A DNA stretch of 64,000 nt. Origin: Amycolatopsis sp. CA-126428. Its GTDB lineage: Bacteria > Actinomycetota > Actinomycetes > Mycobacteriales > Pseudonocardiaceae. The stretch is taken from contig NZ_PPHF01000074.1 in the NCBI RefSeq assembly GCF_002904335.1, forward strand, positions 1-64,000. Direction: 5' to 3'. Made by a program: the position numbers and the translations under genes. Numbering within the stretch: position 1 is the first letter of the stretch; each line of letters starts with the position of its first letter. The notes below the pieces were generated by a model, which was not told the origin of the DNA, ran no database searches, and worked only from the letters and a program-made list of their open reading frames with translations. Of this stretch, positions 34,886 to 43,937 are shown piece by piece.

Positions 34886-36864
34886 GAGAGGGTCACCACC
34901 GGGTCCCGGCCGGTGAGCGGGACGTCGGCGAAGGTCGTGGCGCCCCAGTCGTCCCAGCTGTCGGAGACCTTCGGGAAGCCGACCTGGCGCACCGGCTGCC
35001 CGTCCACCGACAGGGTCATCGTCCGGGTGTCGTTGTTGGCGTTGGCGTACCGCACGGTGAACGCGGCGCGTTCCGGCGCCGTCGTGGTGCGGTGCACGGT
35101 GAAGGACGACGACGCACCCGGCGCCCAGAGGCCGTCGAGGAACGCGCGGCCCGAATAGCCCGTGTGGTTCACGTTCGTCTTCACCCCGCCGGTGTTGCGG
35201 GCGTCCTCGGCCTCGAGGTGCGCCGGGTCGGGGCAGCCGCTCAGCGCGGCGGTGCCCGCGGTATCCGCGCAGCGGTCCTGGGCGTCGGCCACGCCGTCGC
35301 CGTCCCGGTCGCCGGCGGGCGCCCCGGTGAGGGTGATGTCGATCGTGTGGTCGCCGGTGAGCGTGTCCGGGATCGTGGCCGGGGCGGCCCGGCCGTCGAC
35401 CTGGAACGACCGGATCGCGGCGCCCGCGCCGTGCAGGGCGATGGTGAGGTTCGCGCCGCGGTAGCGCAGGTGCCGGAGCGTGACGTCACCCCAGCCCGCC
35501 GGGAGGTGGGGCGCGAAGGACAGTCCGCGGTCGGTGAACGTCAGCCCGAACAGGCCGGTGTGGACCATGTCGAGGAACGCGGTGGCCGACCACGTCTGAT
35601 CGGGTTCGGAACCCCAGTGGAACTTCACGGTGTCGCCCAGCCGCTGCCAGCCGCCGTCGACGACCCCGGTGGTCCCGTTGTGGATCTCCCAGAAACCGCT
35701 GTTGTTGCCGGCCAGCTTGGCCAGGCGCGCGGTTTCCGCGGCGAACGCGTTCTGCTCACCCTGCCCGGCCAGCGCTTTCGCCCACAGCCCCAGGACGAGC
35801 GGCCAGACGATGGCGTTGTGGCGGCCGGGCTGCGCGTCGCTGTAGCGCGCCCAGTTCGGGAAGGTGTCGGGCATGCCCCAGGGCAGCTCCCGGGCGTGCT
35901 CGACGATCGACCGCGCCTGCGCCGGGTTCGCGACGCCGAAGATCAGCGCGAACGCCAGCCCGGTGCCTTCCTGGAAGGCGCCGCGGGAGCCGTCGGCGAG
36001 GAGCTGGTAGTCGTACCGGCCGGTGGCGGGGTTCCAGAAGCGCTGGTTGATCGCGGCCCGCAGCGCGGCGGCCTTGTCCCGGTACCCGGCGATCTCCGCG
36101 GCCGGGCGGCCCAGCTTCCCGGCCATGTTCGCGGCGTTGACGTAGGCGGCGTAGTAGAGCTCGTTCGTGCTGAGGTACATCCCGCTCGCCACCCCGGGCC
36201 ACGGCATGCTCCCGGTGCTGACCGACTCGGTCGCGTCGGCCGGTGGCGCGGGGTAGCCGGCGATGCCGTCGTTGAAGAAGGAGGCGCCGGTGAACAGGCC
36301 GTAGGTCGCGTTGAAGCCGGCCGTGGTGGCGTGTTCGCGGATCGTCAGCGTGGTCGTCGCCGTGCGGTAGGCGTTCTGGAGGAACTCCCGGTCGCCGGTG
36401 ACGAGGTAGTGGTGCCAGGCGGACGTGACCCAGACCACCTGGTCCCACTGCTGGTCGTCCTGCTGCACGCGCAGGGCGCCGCCGGCGTCCTTGTCGACCA
36501 CCGCCCACAGCGTGTTCTCCGCCAGGGCCGGGTCGAGCAGGCTGGTGGCGTTCCAGCTGTTGATCGACGCGTCGCGCGTCCACGGCTGGGCGTAGCCGCC
36601 GCCCGCCCGGACGATGCCGGTCGCCGGATCCAGCAGGCCGCTCCGGTCGTAGCGCGCGTCGTAACCGATCGTGTTGGTGTGCAACAGGTTCTGCAGCGCG
36701 GCGGCGTAGGCGCTGCCGAACAGGGCTTGACTGTCCGGGTTGGCGAATTCGAGGGACGGCGGTGCCGCGCTCGCCGTCGCCGGGGCGGCACCGGCGAGGC
36801 TGCCGCACACGGTGACCAGGGCGAGAACCGCGTAACCGATCCGCTGCGGGAAGCCGTTCCTCAT
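34828..36864 (-). CDS. Secreted (alpha/alpha)6 glycoside hydrolase with C-terminal CBM35-like module
   Basis: 678 residues. A signal peptide (YAVLALVTVCGSLAGAAPATASA) precedes an alpha-toroid domain of the GH63/trehalase-like type (AQPWTRDASINSWNATSLLDP, WDQVVWVTSAWHHYLVTGD, WSATAFLDMVHTGLFGL). A Ca-binding DGDGVADAQDRC repeat near 530 follows. The C-terminal module begins HLEAEDARNTGGVKTNVNHTGYSG, typical of CBM35. It probably cleaves an alpha-linked oligosaccharide outside the cell; the exact family and substrate are uncertain. ATG 36864 follows AAAGGGG. Confidence 0.82.
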   Translation of the reverse strand: MRNGFPQRIGYAVLALVTVCGSLAGAAPATASAAPPSLEFANPDSQALFGSAYAAALQNLLHTNTIGYDARYDRSGLLDPATGIVRAGGGYAQPWTRDASINSWNATSLLDPALAENTLWAVVDKDAGGALRVQQDDQQWDQVVWVTSAWHHYLVTGDREFLQNAYRTATTTLTIREHATTAGFNATYGLFTGASFFNDGIAGYPAPPADATESVSTGSMPWPGVASGMYLSTNELYYAAYVNAANMAGKLGRPAAEIAGYRDKAAALRAAINQRFWNPATGRYDYQLLADGSRGAFQEGTGLAFALIFGVANPAQARSIVEHARELPWGMPDTFPNWARYSDAQPGRHNAIVWPLVLGLWAKALAGQGEQNAFAAETARLAKLAGNNSGFWEIHNGTTGVVDGGWQRLGDTVKFHWGSEPDQTWSATAFLDMVHTGLFGLTFTDRGLSFAPHLPAGWGDVTLRHLRYRGANLTIALHGAGAAIRSFQVDGRAAPATIPDTLTGDHTIDITLTGAPAGDRDGDGVADAQDRCADTAGTAALSGCPDPAHLEAEDARNTGGVKTNVNHTGYSGRAFLDGLWAPGASSSFTVHRTTTAPERAAFTVRYANANNDTRTMTLSVDGQPVRQVGFPKVSDSWDDWGATTFADVPLTGRDPVVTLSYAPGDTGAINLDWLEYRR

Positions 36865-37079
36865 GCGCGTACCCCTTTCGGCGCCGGCCATTGCACCACG
36901 GGAACGGCGGCCTTTCTCCGGATGCGCCCGGATCCTGTCCGTTTCTGTCCACCACGGGGTGTCCGGCGTCGTGACCGCCGGTGACCGGCGAAATCCGGTC
37001 TTGCGCCATCCAGGTGGCAGGGCCTGACCCCGCCGTTGCATACTGCTGGCATGGCGCGCAGGAACCCGGAGACCGCACG

Positions 37080-37445
37080 GTGAGTCCCCGTGACGAGGCC
37101 CGACGCCCGAAATTCGGCCGGATCGACCCGTTTTGCCTGTTGGCGGTGTTGCCGGTGCTGCTCGTCGCCGGGATCCTCGGCGCGCTCGTCCACATCGCGC
37201 TCGGCATCGGCTTCGCCGTGTTCGCGGGCTTGATCCTCTTGTTCGACTCCTGGGTCAACCGGCCCCGGCCGGTTCCCCAGTCGGACCGGCCGGTTCGCCC
37301 GGCCCGCCCGGCGGCTCCGCCGCCGCCCCGCGGACCCGCACGAGCACCGGCCCGGGCGCCGGCTCGCGCCCCCCGCCCCCAGGACGGCCGCGGCCCGGCT
37401 CGCGCCCCGGTCCGGCGGGCGGGTCCGCCGCCCGCGGGGCGCTGA
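37080..37445 (+). CDS. Small membrane protein with Pro/Ala/Arg-rich tail
   Basis: 121 residues. Two hydrophobic segments (LLAVLPVLLVAGILGALVHIAL and GIGFAVFAGLILLF) are followed by a low-complexity cytosolic tail of PAR/RAPAR repeats (about 65-121). GTG 37080 has GGAG upstream. The stop codon lies inside the first copy of a 26-bp tandem repeat. Function unknown. Confidence 0.7.
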   Translation: MSPRDEARRPKFGRIDPFCLLAVLPVLLVAGILGALVHIALGIGFAVFAGLILLFDSWVNRPRPVPQSDRPVRPARPAAPPPPRGPARAPARAPARAPRPQDGRGPARAPVRRAGPPPAGR

Positions 37446-37622
37446 AGGTCCTGTTGCTCGCCGGGCGCTGAAGACCCGGTTGCCCGCGGATCGATGAAGG
37501 CCTGGTTGCCCGCCGGGCGGTGAAGGTCTTGCTGGCCGCGGAGCGGTGAAGCCCTGGTCGCCCGCGTGCGGTGAAGGGCTCGGTTGTCCGCGGAACAGTC
37601 AAGGCCCTGTTGTCCGCCGTGC
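37439..37622. repeat. Degenerate 26-bp tandem repeat, about seven copies
   Basis: Units begin at about 37439, 37465, 37491, 37517, 37543, 37568 and 37595, and read roughly GCGGTGAAGGCCCTGGTTGC then CCGCGG. Copies differ by substitutions and one compensating 25/27-bp pair. The period is not a multiple of three, so no frame carries a repeated peptide. It follows the membrane-protein stop codon and fills most of the gap to the convergent APC gene. Confidence 0.8.
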
Positions 37623-37813
37623 GGTGAGCCTCACACCGGCCGCTCAGGGCGCAAGAATCCGTGCTCCGGCGGGCGAACCAGGTGCGCCGCAGCCCGCCGC
37701 GGCCCGGTGCACCCGCCGCCTGCCTCGCGGCCTTCCCGGAGTTCGCCGGGTCGCTCCGCACCGAGGCAGCCGTCCTCCGGGCACATCCGCCTGCGCGAAG
37801 TCCGGCCGATCCC
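37623..37813. other. Intergenic remainder, nothing recognised
   Basis: Together with the repeat before it this makes a 368-base gap between two convergent genes. I see no clear terminator hairpin, RNA gene or coding potential in this part. Confidence 0.5.
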
Positions 37814-39796
37814 TCAGCCGCCGACGTGGATGCCCGGGCGGCGGTCCGGGTCCTTCTCGCTGCTGCGGATGATCTCCCGGACGACCGGTGCCGTGTCGCC
37901 GCGGCCCAGCAGCAGGTAGCGGAACAGGTGCCCGAGCGGGTTGCCTTCGGACCATTCGAAGTAGCAGTGGGGCCGGACGCCCGTCACATCGCGCAGGGTG
38001 AGCAGGATCGCGGCGATCGCGTTGGGCGCCGCGGGGCTGTTCGCGCGGAGGATCCGGTAGCCGGCGATCTCCACGCCGCGCACCTCGAGCACGTTGCTGA
38101 ACTCCGACGGGTCCACGACGTCGATCTCGAGGAACAGGATGTCGGCGGAACCGGGCACCGGGTTCATCCCGCGCTGTTCCGCTTCCTTCGCGGAGTACTC
38201 GGCCTCGTCGCCGCCCTGCCGCTTGTTGGCGACGATGTTCAGGGCGCCGTCGTGGGCCAGGGAATCGGCGATGAACCGGCGGGCCTCGTCGTCGAACTCG
38301 ATGCGGTCGGCGCGCAGCTCCGTCGTCCGGGAAACCCGGGACACCAGCGAGACGACGATGATCCCGAGGATGAACAGGGCCGAAATGGCGATCCCGTCGG
38401 GCTTTTCGATGACGTTCTCGACGAGCGCGTACAGCAGGACGAGCGTGAGGACGACGAAGCCCGCGGCCGCGCCGCGCTGACGCCGCCGGATCGCCGAGAT
38501 GCTGACCGCGACCGCGCCGGACACCATCATCGCCAGGATGCCGGTCGCGTAGGCGCCGGCCTGGGCGTTGACGTCCGCGCCGAACGCGATCGTGATGAGG
38601 ATGCTGATCACCGTGTAGACGATGACGACCGGCCGGACCGCGCGGCCCCACTCCGGCGCCATGCCGTAGGACGGCAGGTACCGCGGGACGATGTTGATCA
38701 GCCCGGCCATCGCCGAGGCACCGGCGAACCACAGGATCAGCACGCTGCTGATGTCGTAGGCGGTCCCGAAGATCTCCCCGAGTTCACGGTGGGCGAGGTA
38801 GGCCATGGCGCGGCCGTTGGCCTCGCCGCCTTCCTTGAACGCGTCGGCGGGGATCAGCACCGTGGTGACGAAGCTGGTCGCGATCAGGAACACCGACATG
38901 ATGAGCGCGGCCGCGGTGAGCAGCTTCCGCGTGTTGCGGATCCGGGATTCCAGCTTCTCCTCGGCGGTCTTCCCCTCGGCGGCGACCAGCGGCATCATGC
39001 TGACGCCCGTCTCGAACCCGGAAAGGCCCAGCACCAGCAGCGGGAACGCGAGCACGGCCGGGCCGATCACGCCGGTGAACCCGCCACCGCCCGCGGTCAG
39101 CGCGTCGGTCCAGCGGGAGAGGGCGGCGGAATCGCCGAGCAGGTCGATCACGCCGGCGACCGTCACCACGGCGTTGAGCACCAGGAAGACGGCGACGAGC
39201 GGGATGGCGACCCCGACGGCCTCGCTGAAGCCGAGCAGGAACACCCCGCCGAGGATCAGCAGCAGCACGACGGTGATCAGCACCGCGTGGCCGTGCAGGA
39301 AGCCCGGCAGGTACGGGTTCTCCAGCATGTGCACGGTGGCGTCCGCCGAGGACAGCGTGATCGTGATGATCCACGACGTGGCGACGAACCCGAGCAGGGT
39401 GAGGACGAACAGCTTGCCGCGCCAGAACGGCAGCAGGTTCTCCAGCATCGCGACCGAGCCCTGGCCGTGCGGGCTTTCCCGGGCCACCCGGCGGTACATG
39501 GGCAGCATCCCGAGCAGCGTCAGCGCGACGATCAGCAGGGTCGCCAGCGGCGAGAGCGCCCCGGCGGCGAGCGCGGCGATGCCGGGCAGGTAGGAGAGGG
39601 TGGAGAAGTAGTCGACGCCGGTCAGGCACATGACCTTCCACCAGGCCTGCGGCGTGCCGTGGTCTTCGCCGCCGGCGCGCCCGACGGGCGCGACCCGGTG
39701 CTCCAGCAGCCACCGCGCCACACGCGAGGCGGGCACCTGTGGCGGCGCCGGGCTGTCGACGCTCGCCGGAATGGTCAAATCGGGTGAAGCACCCAT
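37814..39796 (-). CDS. APC-superfamily amino acid/cation permease
   Basis: 660 residues with about twelve membrane segments between residues 60 and 520 (e.g. LFVLTLLGFVATSWIITITLSSAD, FPLLVLGLSGFETGVSMMPLVAAEGK). A soluble C-terminal domain of about 140 residues follows (ADILFLEIDVVDPSEFSNVLEV, HCYFEWSEGNPLGHLFRYLLLG). The LSGFETG helix resembles substrate-site helices of the APC fold. The ATG at 39796 has GAGAGG 5 bases upstream. Upstream in-frame sequence derives from the 21-bp repeat array and is rejected. The substrate is unknown. Confidence 0.85.
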   Translation of the reverse strand: MGASPDLTIPASVDSPAPPQVPASRVARWLLEHRVAPVGRAGGEDHGTPQAWWKVMCLTGVDYFSTLSYLPGIAALAAGALSPLATLLIVALTLLGMLPMYRRVARESPHGQGSVAMLENLLPFWRGKLFVLTLLGFVATSWIITITLSSADATVHMLENPYLPGFLHGHAVLITVVLLLILGGVFLLGFSEAVGVAIPLVAVFLVLNAVVTVAGVIDLLGDSAALSRWTDALTAGGGGFTGVIGPAVLAFPLLVLGLSGFETGVSMMPLVAAEGKTAEEKLESRIRNTRKLLTAAALIMSVFLIATSFVTTVLIPADAFKEGGEANGRAMAYLAHRELGEIFGTAYDISSVLILWFAGASAMAGLINIVPRYLPSYGMAPEWGRAVRPVVIVYTVISILITIAFGADVNAQAGAYATGILAMMVSGAVAVSISAIRRRQRGAAAGFVVLTLVLLYALVENVIEKPDGIAISALFILGIIVVSLVSRVSRTTELRADRIEFDDEARRFIADSLAHDGALNIVANKRQGGDEAEYSAKEAEQRGMNPVPGSADILFLEIDVVDPSEFSNVLEVRGVEIAGYRILRANSPAAPNAIAAILLTLRDVTGVRPHCYFEWSEGNPLGHLFRYLLLGRGDTAPVVREIIRSSEKDPDRRPGIHVGG

Positions 39797-39950
39797 ATTG
39801 CCTCTCGTCCCCTCTGCCCCGGAAACACCGGTCAACAGCATGCCCGACCCCGGAGTGCGGCCGCACAGGAGGTTCCACCCACCCGCTCCAGTCCTCTTCG
39901 GACCCGGCCGACGCCCTGCCCCCACCCCGCCCTCCGGCCGACCCTCCGGA

Positions 39951-40223
39951 TACGCCATCCGACCCTCCAGGTACGCGAGCCGACCCTCCGGGCACGCAAG
40001 CCGACCCTCTGGGTACGCGAGTCGACCCTTCAATCACGCGAGTCGACTCCCCAATCACGCGAGTCGACCCTCCAATCACGCGAGTCGTCCGTCCAGGTGC
40101 GCGGCCCGACCCTCTGGGTACGCGAGTCGACCCTCCAGGTACGCGAGTCGACTCTCCAGTCACGCGAGTCGACCCTCCAAGCACGCGAGCCGACCGTCCA
40201 GGTGCGCGAGTCGTCGCCCGTTT
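39951..40223. repeat. Tandem array of thirteen exact-length 21-bp units
   Basis: Unit consensus is TACGCGAGTCGACCCTCCAGG. Thirteen consecutive copies keep strict 21-bp register from 39951 to 40223 with no insertion or deletion; a weaker copy precedes at 39930. Variation is concentrated in the last three bases (AGG/AAT/GGG) and at GAG/GAA/GCC positions. It occupies the 459-base gap between the APC permease start and the ChaB gene, which have divergent orientation. Because 21 is a multiple of three, several frames stay open across it, giving false long ORFs. Confidence 0.9.
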
Positions 40224-40255
40224 CACCACTCGCAGCACGGGGTAGCCGAGGCGAC

Positions 40256-40660
40256 ATGCCCGGACGCGAAGACTTGCCCAGCACCCTGCTGCGGTCGCCG
40301 CGCAAGGCCCAGGACACGTGGGTCGCCGCGCACGACTCCGCGTTGAACACCTATGGCCCCGGCCGGCGGGCGCAGCAGACCGCCTACTCGGCCCTGAAGC
40401 ACACCTTCGAGAAGGTCGGCGACCACTGGGAACCCAAGCCCGAACCGGGCCCGTCGGACGAGCAGGCCGCCGGGGGAGCCGGGCAGCCCGAAAAGCCGAC
40501 CCGCGGCGGCGTCAACGCCACCGCGAGCCGGCAGCACCTCTACGAGCGCGCCAAGCAGCTCGGCATCCCCGGGCGGTCGCGAATGTCCAAAGAGGAGCTC
40601 GTCACCGCGCTGGAGAAGGAGAACCGGCGCCGGACCGACCGGGCCCGGCGGTCCGGTTGA
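40256..40660 (+). CDS. ChaB-family protein with Rho-N-like C-terminus
   Basis: 134 residues. The N-terminal half (LPSTLLRSPRKAQDTWVAAHDSALNTYG, then QTAYSALKHTFEKVGDHWEPK) is the ChaB domain. After a charged linker, LYERAKQLGIPGRSRMSKEELVTALEKEN matches a Rho termination factor N-terminal-like helical fold that binds nucleic acid. ATG 40256 follows GAGG. ChaB proteins were first linked to cation transport, but their biochemical role is unclear. Confidence 0.88.
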   Translation: MPGREDLPSTLLRSPRKAQDTWVAAHDSALNTYGPGRRAQQTAYSALKHTFEKVGDHWEPKPEPGPSDEQAAGGAGQPEKPTRGGVNATASRQHLYERAKQLGIPGRSRMSKEELVTALEKENRRRTDRARRSG

Positions 40661-40703
40661 CCCGTCCGGTGTGGACGGTCGACGGCCGGAATGGTCCGGC
40701 CGG

Positions 40704-41096
40704 TCAGAACTCGTCGGCGTCGGTGAGTTCGTGCTCGAAGGCGTCCGCGCGGGCGACGACCGCCTTGAGCGGACGCTCGAACTCCTCCTGGATGCTCAGG
40801 TCCTCCAGAGGCACCGTGTGCTTGAGCAGCGCGACGCCGTCCACCACCGCCGCGCCGCCGACGGCCGAGCCGCCGGCCAGCTCGAGCAGCCGCCGGAGGT
40901 CGATCTTGTCGGCCCAGCCCACCGGGGAGGAGATCTCGATCCACGAGCCGCCGTCGAGCTCGGCGAGGTGGTGCACCGTCACCTGCTGGGACCGCTCCCG
41001 CGGGCCCTCCAGCCGGAACCGCAGCCAGCCCTCCGACTCCTCGAGGACCTCGTACCGCGTCCGGACAAAGTTGATCACGTCGATCCAGGTGGTCAC
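40704..41096 (-). CDS. YbjN/CesT-like small protein
   Basis: 130 residues beginning TTWIDVINFVRTRYEVLEE, with alternating beta strands (WLRFRLEG, QQVTVHHLAEL, SWIEISSPVG) and a helix pair DLRRLLELAGG and LKAVVARADAFE. This resembles the YbjN/type III chaperone-like fold of small dimeric actinobacterial proteins. The GTG at 41096 has GGGAGG 8 bases upstream. A longer frame upstream overlaps the inverted CheB fragment and is not this gene. Function unknown. Confidence 0.7.
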   Translation of the reverse strand: MTTWIDVINFVRTRYEVLEESEGWLRFRLEGPRERSQQVTVHHLAELDGGSWIEISSPVGWADKIDLRRLLELAGGSAVGGAAVVDGVALLKHTVPLEDLSIQEEFERPLKAVVARADAFEHELTDADEF

Positions 41097-41262
41097 CCGT
41101 TGCGCCTCCCGCCTTAGGCCGGCCTGCGCGGTCGAGCATCTCACGTCCGCCCCGGGGCCGGCACCGAGGACGCTCCACCCGGCTGGTGACCCGGCCGGAT
41201 CGGCGACAGGATGCCGGTCATGCGCGCCCGCCGAGAAGTGCGCGACCGGCGGCGGGGAGCCG

Positions 41263-41730
41263 GTGACGCCGGATTTCCCGCTGCGGTTCCCGGTCGTCGC
41301 CCTGGTCACCTCGGCCGGCGGCCTCGAAGCGCTCACCCGGGTGCTCGCCCCGCTGTTGCCGGTCAGGACGACCGCCAGCGGCCGGGGCCCGCAGGTGACG
41401 GCGAGCGTGGCCGGCAGCAGATCCGCCGACGGCCTCGCCGGCGGCAGATCACCGGTGTCCAGCAGCCCGATCCGGGCGTCCGAAGTGATCAGCAGGTGCC
41501 GCGCCGCCGGGACGACCAGCGCGGACCCAGCGCACCGACGCCCAGACCGGGTCCGGGCGATCGTGCACTGCGGAGGCACGGTGTTCGCCCAGGACGAGGG
41601 GACGTCCGCGCACTTCGGCATGCCGGGCGCCGCGATCGGCACCGGGCTCGTCCACGCCGTGCTTCCGTTGTCCGGGATCGGCGCGGCCATCCTGGACCAC
41701 GTCGGCCCGGTACGCCTGAGACCCTCCGGC
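41263..41730 (+). pseudogene. CheB-type methylesterase remnant with internal inversion
   Basis: The plus strand starts with FPLRFPVVALVTSAGGLEAL (41278 on) and ends with RAIVHCGGTVFAQDEGTSAHFG (from about 41555). The missing middle, ALVVPAARHLLITSDARIG to LAVVLTG, is present between them but on the minus strand (about 41530 down to 41358). The right junction also carries a 1-base frameshift (DAQTG before VRAIVHCGG), and some codons are lost. All three blocks belong in this order in CheB-like proteins, so a segment of about 170 bp has flipped in place. Confidence 0.75.
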
Positions 41731-41822
41731 GGGCGGGCGCAGTTTAACACCGTGCAACGGGGCTACTCGCCGTGGCGGACGGCCTCGGCTACCGTTGAGC
41801 CGAAGGTGAGGAGGTGGACACC

Positions 41823-42496
41823 GTGCCGCCTTTCCGGCTTTCCGGCGTGACCTCGTGGTCGTCGGTGCCTCGGCCGGTGGGGTCGAAGCCCTGCGGGCGA
41901 TGGTCTCCGGGTTGCCCGCCGACTTCCCGGCCGCGGTCGTGATCACCATGCAGCTGGGCGCCGGGACCCACAACGCGGTGGCCCGGATCCTCGACCGCGT
42001 GGGCCCGTTGCCGGCCACGACCGCCTGCCACGGAGCGGCCATCGAGCCGGGGACGGCGCTGGCCGTCGTGGAGATCGACAACGTCGTGCGGGCCGTCGAG
42101 ATCGGCGCCGTGCTCGACAAGCTGGTCCGGCTGCCGGTGGAGCCCGTCGAAGTGCCGTCGCCGTCGGCCGCCCTGCTGCTGGAGGACCGGATCGCCCGTG
42201 AGGCGGTGCGGCTCGGCGCGCTCACGGCCGCCGAACGGAGCGCCGGGTCGGGCTGCACCTGCCCGGACTGCCAGGGTTCGCTCACCGAAGTCGACCCGGC
42301 GGGCCGCTACCGGTGCCGGATCGGGCGCGCCTGGTCGGCTCCGGCCCTGCTCGAGGCCCACAGCGGGGAGTTCCAGCTCGCGCTGATGAAGGCGTGGCGC
42401 GCGCTGGACGAAAAGGCCACCGAGGCCGCCGAGACACTCCGGCGGTTCCTGCTCGACGCGAACCGCGGGGCCGAGGCCGACCCGGCGTCGGGATGA
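41823..42496 (+). pseudogene. Second CheB-like gene, frameshifted and internally deleted
   Basis: GAGGAGG lies 8 bases before GTG 41823, but the frame must shift by one near 41845 to reach DLVVVGASAGGVEALRAMV, the CheB nucleophile motif. After AIEPGTALAVVEIDN about 100 residues of the catalytic domain are missing in frame, including the region of the catalytic Asp. The usual His after the first strand is replaced (VVITMQLGAG). The C-terminal zinc-ribbon-like part CTCPDCQGSLTEV and helical tail survive. It cannot be an active methylesterase. Confidence 0.75.
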
Positions 42497-43258
42497 CCAC
42501 CGCCCAGGTTCACCTCGCCATTGCCAGCCTCGAACAGGCGACCGTCGTCACGGTCACCGGCGACCTGAACCTGGTTTCGTACCCCTCCTTGCGTGACGGC
42601 TTGCTCAAGATCGCGACGGACGCCCCGGACGGCCTGGTGGCCGACATCAGCGGGCTGGTGATCGACGACTCGTCCCTGGTGAGCGTCTTCTCCCTGGTCG
42701 CCATGCGGATCGGCGACTGGCCGGGGATCCCGTTCACGATCGTGGCCGCCGCGCCCGTGCACCAGGTGCTGCTGGGCCGTCACGTGGTCGACCGCTACGT
42801 CCCGGTCCGCGCCGACCTGGCGGCGGCCACCGCGGCGCTGGACCGGCCGGTGCGCCGGCGGGCCGAACGCACCTTCGCGCGCTTCGACGGAGCTTCGGCT
42901 CGCGCCCGGGACTTCGTCACCGGCAAGCTGGCCGAGTGGGAGGTGCCCGAGCTCTCCGAAGATGCCCGCTACATCGCTACCGAGCTGGTCGAGAACGTGC
43001 TGAAGCACACCACTTCGGAGCCACGGCTGCGGCTGGGACCTGCGTCGTGGGGTGTGCACGGTGGCCGTGGCCGACCAGGACGCGCGCCCGGCCATGCTGC
43101 TCGAACGGCTGTCCCCGTTCGCGCCCGGCCTGGGGCTGAAGCTGGTCGCGCAGATCGCCCGGGTGTGGGGCTGCAGCCGGTCGTGGGCGGGCGGGAAGGT
43201 CGTCTGGGCCGTTCTCGTCCACCGTCCCGGCACGGTCGGTCACCGTTCCGCCGAGTAG
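42493..43258 (+). pseudogene. STAS plus HATPase protein broken by a frameshift
   Basis: ATG 42493 overlaps the preceding stop. The first frame gives a STAS-like domain (ATVVTVTGDLNLVSYPSLRDGL, LVADISGLVIDDSSLV) and then an RsbW-like ATPase start (ARYIATELVENVLKHTTSEP). Near 43040 an extra G shifts the frame, and the rest of the ATPase (TVAVADQDARPAMLLERL, GLGLKLVAQIARVWGCS, GGKVVWAVLVHR) continues in the next frame to the stop at 43258. The product was an anti-sigma-type partner-switching protein. Confidence 0.7.
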
Positions 43259-43260
43259 CG

Positions 43261-43888
43261 TGTCGGACCAGCTGCAGGTCAACGCCGACGAGTTCGTCGC
43301 GCTGTTCCACACCGTCCTGATCAACGTGACGGGCTTCTTCCGCGATCCGGACGCGTGGGAGATGTACTTCAACGCCGAGACGCAGACCAAGATCCTCGAG
43401 CGGTTCCACTTCGCCCTCGCGCCGCGCGGGTCCTGTTCCTCGGCAAGGCCGAGATGCTGCTGTCGCACGCCCGCATCTTCGAGCCGCTGGACCTCAAGCG
43501 CCGGGTCTTCCGCAAAGGCGGTGAACGGGCCCGTCAGTTTCGCCCACTTCGTTTCCCGCGGCTTCCCGCAGCGGCGCACGCAGGACATCTCCGGGCTGGA
43601 AGGAACTCCAGTCCACCGACGACGAGCTGCAGACGATCAACGACGCGCTGCGTGAGCGCAGCCTCGACCTCGACGAGGTGAACGAGTTCCTCGAGTCGGT
43701 GCTCACCTCGATCCACGCCGGGATCATCGTGATCGACTCCGAGATGCGGATCAAGGCGTGGAACCGTCAACCGGCGCGGCCGGACCACGGTCGTCCGGCT
43801 GCTCTGCGGTGCCCTGCGCAGCTCGAACGGCGAAAGCCACGGCGCGCTGCTGATGATGGAAGAGACGAAGGCCGGGCAAGCCGACTGA
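43261..43888 (+). pseudogene. Decayed CheR methyltransferase-PAS gene
   Basis: Fragments of one protein lie in several frames. QVNADEFVALFHTVLINVTGFFRDPDAWE is fused directly to MYFNAETQTKILERFHFALAPRG, with the CheR methyltransferase core deleted. LFLGKAEMLLSHARIFEPLDLKRRVFRK follows in another frame, then LQSTDDELQTINDALRERSLDLDEVNEFLESVLTS and GIIVIDSEMRIKAWNRQ, and finally SSNGESHGALLMMEETKAG. At least three frameshifts and one large deletion are needed to explain it. Confidence 0.75.
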
Positions 43889-43937
43889 ACCCGCCGGGGG
43901 ATTGCGGCATCGGCGCGCGGCTGTTATCCGTTGATCC

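Noticed and set aside
34072..36984. 970-codon plus-strand frame opposite the secreted glycosidase
   Set aside because: Antisense and frame-shadow of two real genes with no recognisable motif.
37255..37761. Minus-strand protein across the 26-bp repeats
   Set aside because: Low-complexity reading across repeats and the shadow of the membrane-protein tail; no ribosome site.
39930..40240. CRISPR-like array
   Set aside because: The units are directly tandem with no unique spacers between them, and units vary throughout; there are no cas genes.
40097..40255. Seven-residue repeat protein extension (RESTLQV-type) of the ChaB gene
   Set aside because: It is only the 21-bp array read in frame. ATG 40256 has its own ribosome site and the ChaB domain starts there.
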